Below are positions 54,267 to 63,200 of a stretch of 64,000 bases of DNA, one piece after another; the stretch's first letter is position 1, and the number at the start of each line of letters is the position of its first letter. Made by a program: the position numbers and the translations under genes. This DNA is from Hexactinellida sp. DTS-2022 (Eukaryota > Porifera > Hexactinellida). The notes under the pieces were generated by a model. The model searched no databases. It had not been told where the DNA came from and worked only from the letters and a program-made list of their open reading frames with translations. Location: positions 372,001-436,000 of the forward strand of contig JAPNXP010000015.1 in the NCBI GenBank assembly GCA_028753945.1. Reading direction: 5' to 3'.

Positions 54267-57200
54267 ATGTCATTGCAGAGCGAAAAAGGTGGCACTGCCA
54301 CTTCCAAACCACCAGACCAAATATTTCCCGAAATGGAACTGAAACTAACTCAGTTGATAGACGAGCTAAAAACCAGTCACGAAAATAAGAATTCTGAATC
54401 GATTCTGGACCTACTTCGTGAATTGAAGAAGAAATATATAAATTCTAAATCGATAGTTCGTTTTTTGAGAGAGTCGCATGGTTTGGAGTTTCTAGTAACG
54501 ATGTGGTTGGTTTATACGAAGGAATATGTTACACAGCCATCGCAGGAGAGATCTCAGTTGACCTCGCTTCTTGTGGGCATTCTGGGGAATTGTTGTATCC
54601 TCTCAAACTCAGTGCAATCAGCTGTTAGTTATTTCGTTAATAGTGCAGTAGATTCTGTTAATAGGAACACCAGGGGACCGTCGGAATATGTTCGTATTAA
54701 CCGGAGTCACTTGCATACATTTACATTTGTATAGGCTAGGGGAATTCAACTTTGTACAGTCGAAACCGGTTTATTCTAACTCGGGTTATTCTAACTCGGG
54801 CTATTCTAACTCGGGCTATTCTAACTCGGGTTATTCTAACTCATCGGTTTATTCTAACTATTAGTGATACGATCTCTTGTAGAAATTCCAACTTTGCTAG
54901 TATTTTCATCGGTTTTTTCTTACTATTTTTATCTGAAAAGAAATGGTTTTAAAAAACCCCGGTTTCAACTGTACTCATTAAACAATATTTCCGTGTTCCT
55001 ATTAACAGAGTCCACTGTATATCCTATAAATTACCTGTCAATACCTATAGATACTATCAAAGGATACGCTTGAATGTCTTATGAGTATTCTCTCTACTGG
55101 CGAGCTTGATACGAGCGGAAAGCTCTGGCCCGACACAGTTAAACTGCTGTTCGTACTAAAGCCGCACAGACCAACTCACATAGAGCTGCTGTGTGAGCTG
55201 GGGGTGGTGGAAATAGTGTTAAAGGCATTTGAACGGGAAGATAAGAAGTCTATAAGTTCTGTTATAAAACTGTTGACGGGTTTAACTCACTCGCCTATGG
55301 TTTGTATCCGTATGATAGATACCTCCGGGATTAAGCTGCTCATCGAGTATATACACTCTGTGGAGGAGGATAGTACTGTCATAGAGGTGAGTAGTTAGAT
55401 GTTGTTGTTGTTGTTGTTGTTGTTGTTTGTTTGTTTGTTTGTTTGTTTGTTTAATTATTTGATCACTTGTTTGATTATGTTATTGATAAATTGTTTTTTT
55501 ATACATTTTTTGCATGTTTAATTGTTTGTTTATTGTTTGTTTAATTGGTTGTTTATTATTTGATCACTTGTTTGACTAATTTTTATGAATTGTTTTTTTG
55601 CAAGTTTGTTAAGCTGTTAATATGTTTGTTTATTTGTTTGTTATTAGTTGTTTGTGTGGCCATATGAACTTAATAATAATATCCAAATGATATATGATTA
55701 ATAATAATCTTACATTTAATAGCACAACAACCTATCTATAAGATAACACACCTAACACAATAGCACAAGTATAAATCAGGTTAATACATTCCTGTTAGTC
55801 ACACCATGGATTCACTGAGGGCGTCTCCTGGGCGGGGGTGTGGCCCCCTCCGCGGGTCTCCGGCGGCCCCCGTTCTCCCCTGGCGCCGGTCCCGTCCTGT
55901 GACCCCCTCTGCGCCTCGGTTCCTCTGTCGGTTCTTCTATTGGCCTGGTCCTATGTTGTTGAGGTTCCTCAGGCCTGGTCCTATGTTGTTGAGGTTCATC
56001 AGGCCTGGTCCTATGTTGTTGAGGTTCCTCAGGCCTTGTCCTATGTTGTTGAGGTTCATCAGGCCTGGTCCTATGTTGTTGAGGTTCATCAGGCCTGGTC
56101 CTATGTTGTTGAGGTTCATCAGGCCTGGTCCTATGTTGTTGAGGTTCATCAGGCCTTGTCCTATGTTGTTGAGGTTCATCAGGCCTGGTCCTATGTTGTT
56201 GAGGTTCATCAGGCCTGGTCCTATGTTGTTGAGGTTCATCAGGCCTGGTCCTATGTTGTTTAGTACCCTCAGGTCTCGTTCTTGGGTGTTTAGGTTCCCC
56301 AGGCCTTGTCCTATGGGGTCCTGTTCCTTCGGGTCTCGATTCTTCGGTTGGTTCTTTTACTGGCCTGGTCCTTGGGGTGTTTAGACCCCTCAGGTCTTGT
56401 TTTCGGGGGTCTTATCTTGTCCCCTTCCCCTGGTTCCCGTGGGTCTACTGGACGGGGCCTTCCGTTCAGACGCGGACGCGGACGCGGTCCCTTCTTATCA
56501 TGGTGCTTGGCGAAACACGGCTTCTTTCTACTTTCTAAAATGAGGATTCCATCCAGATGCGTTTCGTTAATTTCGCATTCAGAATCAGAATCTGAATCAG
56601 AATCTGAGTCAGAATCAGAATCCGAATACATTTCGCACTCCGGATCATTAGGATCGCACTCTACTTCTGCAGTTCCTATTCCCCCTGGCACCGGGCACTC
56701 AGACACGTCGATACACTCCCCCTTGCTATTCCTCACCTCTCCGTAGGTACAGTAGCAGCCTTGTCGACACACCGCGGCACACATCACCATTGTTCCCGCG
56801 GTCTCACAGGTAGGTTCGCAACCTCCACACGTCGTGTAGAGCTCGCCGTCCGGACACTCTTGTGCCAGCACAAATCCAGCCACTGCAGCTAGCAGCACAC
56901 TCGTTAGAAATCCCCGCATCGTATGTATGTACTCCATTTCAACCCACCTACTGTATATATAGCATGCTTAGGGTATTGAGTTTCATGAGGTAAGAGTTCA
57001 TTTATGTGTAATTCCTTTTTGCCATCGTGACACAATCTATGGACTTTCATTTAGCATTTCTAATTGCCAGTTATGATGCCATATATAGTTGTCTCTTAAT
57101 TGTTTAACGTAATTTGAAATATATTGTTATGTTTTTTTAATCTAAATAGTTACAAAACAAATAATGGGTATACTTATTAGTTATTAATTGTACAAACTGG

Positions 57201-60200
57201 TTCTTCTTATTGTTCTGGTGTCTTTGCTAGTGCTTGGGGCCACGGCCATGCCCTCCCTTCTTTGGGCCGCTTTCATGTCTACGGCCAGGTCCGGGTCCAC
57301 CCCTTCCCCTGTGTCCTCCTTCATTTCCACGTCCACGTCCACGTCCATGACCACGTTCATATCCATTTCCTCCTTCGTTTCCATTTCCGTCTCCTTCGTT
57401 TCCATTGCCTTCTCCTTCGTTTCCATTTCCGTCTCCTTCGTTTCCATTACCGTCTCCTTCGTTTCCATTTCCGTTTCCTTCGTTTCCATTTCCGTCTCCT
57501 TCGTTTCCATTGCCTTCTCCTTCGTTTCCATTTCCGTTTCCTTCGTTTCCATTTCCGTTTCCTTCGTTTCCATTTCCGTTTCCTTCGTTTCCATTGCCGT
57601 TTCCTTCGTTTCCATTGCCGTCCCCTTCGTTTCCATTTCCGTTTCCATTTCCGTTTCCTTCGTTTCCATTTCCGTTTCCTTCGTTTCCATTGCCGTCCCC
57701 TTCATTTCCATTTCCGTCTCCTTCATTTCCATTGCCGTCTCCTTCATTTCCATGACCATGACTATGCCCATGACCATGCCTAGGACCATGTCCATGACCA
57801 TGTCCATTTCCTCCTTCATTTCCTCCTTCATTTCCATTTCCTTCTCCTTCGTTTCCATTGCCGTCCCCTTCATTTCCATTACCGTCCCCTTCATTTCCAT
57901 TACCGTCCCCTTCATTTCCATGACCATGACTATGCCCATGACCATGCCTAGGACCATGTCCATTTCCTCCTTCATTTCCATTGCCGTCTCCTTCGTTTCC
58001 ATTGCCTTCTCCTTCGTTTCCATTTCCGTCCCCTTCATTTCCATTGCCGTCCCCTTCATTTCCATGACCATGACTATGCCCATGACCATGCCTAGGACCA
58101 TGTCCATGACCATGTCCATTTCCTCCTTCATTTCCATTTCCGTCTCCTTCGTTTCCATTTCCGTCTCCTTCATTTCCATTTCCGTCTCCTTCATTTCCAT
58201 TGCCGTCCCCTTCATTTCCATGACCATGACTATGCCCATGACCATGCCTAGGACCATGTCCATGACCATGTCCATTTCCTCCTTCATTTCCATTGCCGTC
58301 TCCTTCGTTTCCATTGCCTTCTCCTTCATTTCCATTTCCGTCTCCTTCATTTCCATTGCCGTCTCCTTCATTTTCATGCCCATGTCCATGACCATGACTA
58401 TGTCCATGTCCATTTCCATGACCGTCCCCTTCATTTTCATGTCCATGCCCATGCCCATGCCCATGACTATGCCCATGACCATGCCCATGCCCTCCTTCAT
58501 TCTCATTGCCGTCTCCTTCATTCTCATTGCCGTCTCCTTCATTCTCATTGCCGTCTCCTTCATTCTCATTTCCTTCTCCTCCTTCGTTTTCATTTTCATC
58601 TGTACCCTTGCCAGAGCACTCAGAAAGTTCAACACACATTCCGTCAATGTTTACAAGATTGTCTTTACAGTGGCACCCGGCCCTACAGTAGGTTAGGTTG
58701 CATTTGAAATTTTCGCCATAGTTGTCGCAGGTCTGGTCACACGCACTGCCACACTCCTTGTACACCTGATTTTCTCCGCAGAGATTGTTGTCTCGCGGAC
58801 AAGCAAACATGCTCACACAGTGACCACTTGAATTCCTGGCGTGTCTAGCGATACAGAAACAACCCTCATTGCAGATCGATTCTGTACATTCAATCCCTTG
58901 GTCAAAGTTATCGCAGGTTATGTCACATCCACATCCAAAGTACTTTTCATTATTCCCACATGTTGGTTTCCCTTGTACTGCTATAGCAAAAGTTAAGACA
59001 AGTATTATTGTCTTAAACAGGTTCATTTTTGCTCTGAGGTTGTTTTGAAGTTTTTTATTTTTATTTTTTACATAGTTTCTTTATATACAAAGTTTGTTTG
59101 TCACTTCATCCTAAGGATTACGTTTGCAACCAGAACTTGATGGTTTAATTTCCTAGAATTAAACGTTGGCGTTGAATTATAATTTACTGTGCAACTACTC
59201 ATTTAGAGTGGGCTATAAGTTTCAGTTCAACAAATAATGTTAGGGTAAAGTTGCTATTTTACTTGCATATTTACTCTATCTTCCTTAATCGTGGTAAACT
59301 GATGTGTTTGTTCTGTACAACTCTAATAATTGGTCTCAATACTAATGTTAGGGGAAATTCGTATTTCAAGCTTAATTCGATAAGAAAATGCAGTCAAATC
59401 AGACCATAATTTAGTATTAAATCATAGATTAGAGATTCATAATATCCAAATTAGGATATAGCAACTTTTGTTGATTAACCAAAGCTTTAAGTTCCACCGG
59501 TTCCATCTCTGGCCAACTCTCATTTTCCGCTCTGAAAGTTGGAAATTAATGCGTTCACGAGCCTGCAATATTATTAACATTACAGTTGTTAATATTGCTA
59601 CAGTGGATGCCGGTTATAAGCACATCGTCGGGAACTGCACTTGATGTGCTTATAACCGGCATATATTATATAGGGTATATGGCAACCGTTTTCCAACATA
59701 GTGTTCTTATATCCGATATGTTCTTATAACCGGTGTGCTTATATCCGACATCTACTGTATCTAAGGAATACCCCCGAATACTAATAAGTTAAAATATACT
59801 TTTAGTAATTTAAAATAATTCTTACATTCTTGTAAAGTAAACACACTTATTAATATAAACTGGGTTTATAACAGTATACATGATACTATATTTAGAATAA
59901 GGTTACAAGATTAACTAACAATCCAAATATTGCCAAAATTGGTGCAGTGTTCACATTGACAGCTCCATTTCCAAATAATAAGCCAAAACAAGTGGATTCT
60001 TCCACGCATTCTGATTCATGAATAACGTAACCATCATTACAGAAGCATCCAGGTACACACAGTTGTGTACAGAGTAAGTATTCGTTTGTGTCACAAGTGG
60101 CAGGACAAGAAGTGCCACACCTGTTATAGTGCCTATTGATCGGACATCCCTCTTTGTCGGGGCACTCGGAAGTGTGGACACATTCGCTTGACGTGTTACT

Positions 60201-63200
60201 CAATAGGACATAGCCCTGTTCGCAGAAACAGCCATACCTATAGTAAATATATAAATATGAATACGGACATAAATACACAAGTTATAATATACCCAAGGAA
60301 TTATCCAGGAGCGCGAGACGCTCCTTTTGGATCATGATTTTTGGAAATTTGAATTTAGGAACGCGAAAATTGGAATCCTTTCCTATACCGTAACATTAAT
60401 TTGTGATTTAGACGTATGGAAATTGGATCAGACTAGGATTAGGAGCGTATTTACAAATGGCTGTATAATACACTGATTAGGAGCATATTTACAAATGGCT
60501 GATAATACACTGATTAGGAGCGCATTTACAAATGCCTGTATAATCACTGATTAGGAGCGTATTTACAAATGGCTGTATAATACACTGATTAGGAGCGTAT
60601 TTACAAATGGCTGTATAATCACTGAACATACCTACAGATCTCAATGCATACTTTGTTTTGCTCAAAGTTGTCGCAGGTGTCGGGACACTCAGTGCCACAT
60701 TCGTACTTCTGATTGGTGTCACATTGGTACCCCTCGCACTCCGAGAGGGGGACACACGCCCCCTCCGGAGACCGCACCCTCCCGTCCTCGCAGAAACACC
60801 CGGGGACACAAACAGTGGGACACACCCTATCTGTCATGGAGAAGTTGTCGCATGTGTCCGGACATGCTGTGCCACATGACGTGTACACCTCTCCCACGCC
60901 ACACTGACCACTTGCAAGCGACAATATTGATAGCACCAGAAGGATTGATAGTAGCATAACTAGCTTGTTTGAATTGTTCAATTCTATACGAGAGTTATGG
61001 TAGATTCTACTGCTAAGGGTTTAAGAGAATGCTTATTCTAAAAATATTTAGCTCGTCTCCAAATTGTTGTTGTTTGTTTTGTTTGTTGTTTGTTTGTTTG
61101 TTTATTCGATATACAGTAAATACAGTCAGGTTCTTTTATTATGAACATTCAAAGGGCCAAAAATTGTGTTCATAATAGAGAGACTTCATAATAAGCGATC
61201 TCAACTTAATAGAAACCCTATGTAAGTTGTAAAATTGGAACTATAGGGCTTGTTCATATTAAAAAGTTCTTAATAAGCAGACGAAAATTGTTCACAATAA
61301 GCAGACCTGACTGACAGTGACTGTATAACGATTATTTGTGTTCTCATATACTTAATTAATCAGAGACACAATAATCAATTTCGGAGAAATTAAAACCGAC
61401 TCAATTGCATTTAGACTCATTTGGTGAATGATATGATTAATTAATTATGGTATGTTGTTTTTGTTATACGTACCTCATCTTATAATATAATGCAACTGTG
61501 ATGACATGTATGATGTATCCATTTTCAGAGAAAATCACTGCTTGCATCGCATCTACTCATTTTAATTATCCTCCAAAATTATACAATTTTTCAGCAAACA
61601 ATTTGTCCTAATTTACTGTCAACATATCTTTATTTGTTGTTGTTTGTTTATAGGTGTTAAAAGTATTTACAAACATATTGCACCATAGACAAGAGGTCCT
61701 TGCTTACAATTTCAACTCACACGGTGGAGTATACAAAGTTATAGAACTTTGCCAGAACAAGAATAAATCTATAAAATCCATTGCTTGGGAATGTTTTCTG
61801 GAATGTAACTATTGTAGCGAAACTCGAGCTAGCATTGGAAATGCAGGCGGGATTCAATTGCTGTTGAAAAAACTAAATTCTTATTCTCCAAACGAAATCC
61901 CTCACCATCTCTTCGATATTTTATCCGATTGTAGCAAAGATCCGAGTAACAGACAACACATTAAATCCTCAAACGCTCTCCAGTTTGTAATTAATGTGAT
62001 TAAGCAAGTTAAATCTGAAAAAGCACTTAGTTTGCTACTGAATACTGTAACGGCATTCTATTTCGATGAAGAATCGTTTGTATTTATGGTTAAGCGGTTA
62101 AACCTTGTTGAGACCTTAACCCATGTACTTCACAAGTAAGTAATTATAAGTTGTCACTTAGTGGCCCACACAATATTGTGGTATTTGGTTGCATTTCCTA
62201 AGGAATATCATAATTAATTAATAGACATGTCGAGACTAATTAATTTCAGTTTGGTCTACTTGCTTATGTTAGTTCTTAATAAGTTACGTATGTAAGTGTT
62301 GTGTAATACCACAAGTTAGCCGATATATTCGTATTAATTAATTAATTAACAAATATTGCTCTGTAAGAAAATGAATACAGTCAGGTCTGCTTATCGTGAA
62401 CAGTTTTCGTCTGCTTAATATGGTGAACAAGCCCTATGCTATGGTCCCAATTTATCAACTTACATAGGGTTCATATTCGCTTATTATGAAGTACAGTAAA
62501 CTCCGCTTAATAGAGCCAAAGTAACCTGGTCCCGAGGTGACTCTATTAAGCGGAGTCGACTGTATCTCTATTATGAACACAATATTTGGCCCCTTGAATG
62601 TTCACAATAAAAGCCTGACTGTATAAATAATTTAGGTTATACTAACTGAGAACCGTATGTCAGTTGAGTTCCTGTATCTCTATTAACTATTCCCTGTTTA
62701 GTATAAACGACGCCTTTAAGTCCGAGGACAGAGATTTCTCTTCCGGAGAGTCTCGCGTCTGTCCGCAGCTGAGCGAGCTCTCCTTCCTCTCAGCTGATGC
62801 CTTCATACAATCAGCTGTTAGTTCCGGAGGCAAGGAGGGGGCATACTCACTTATCAGATGTTTGGAAAACCAAGTGTTAACCCTCCTCTCCAAGTTTGTT
62901 GCTTTAACACATACTATAGCAGTGGTTCTCAACTTGGGGTCCGCCGCGTAACCTATCACGATAATAGTATCATTAAATAGTATAGTGAAACCTCCAAAAG
63001 TGAACCTTATTCTCGGGCCAAATTTTCTTAATTGCTTTAGACACACGTTATGATATAAAAGTGAACACCTCTCAAAAGTGAACATTTTGGCTGGTCCCCA
63101 GGGTTCTTATAACCGGCATAAATTATATATGGTATGGCAACCGTTTTCCAGTATAATGTTCTTATAACCGGTGTTCTTATATCCGGTATCTATTGTATAC

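Noticed and set aside
55806-56384. Plus-strand frames with RPGPMLLRFI-type or AWSYVVEVHQ-type repeats, and a minus-strand MNLNNIGPGL repeat
   Set aside because: All are alternate readings of one 30-bp tandem repeat. The minus frame reading PDEPQQHRTR fits the neighbouring TIL gene tail best.
57188-58696. A 502-residue plus-strand frame rich in Ser/Phe/Ile/Met
   Set aside because: It is the antisense shadow of the repeat-rich TIL gene, which has a signal peptide and intact ten-cysteine domains on the minus strand.
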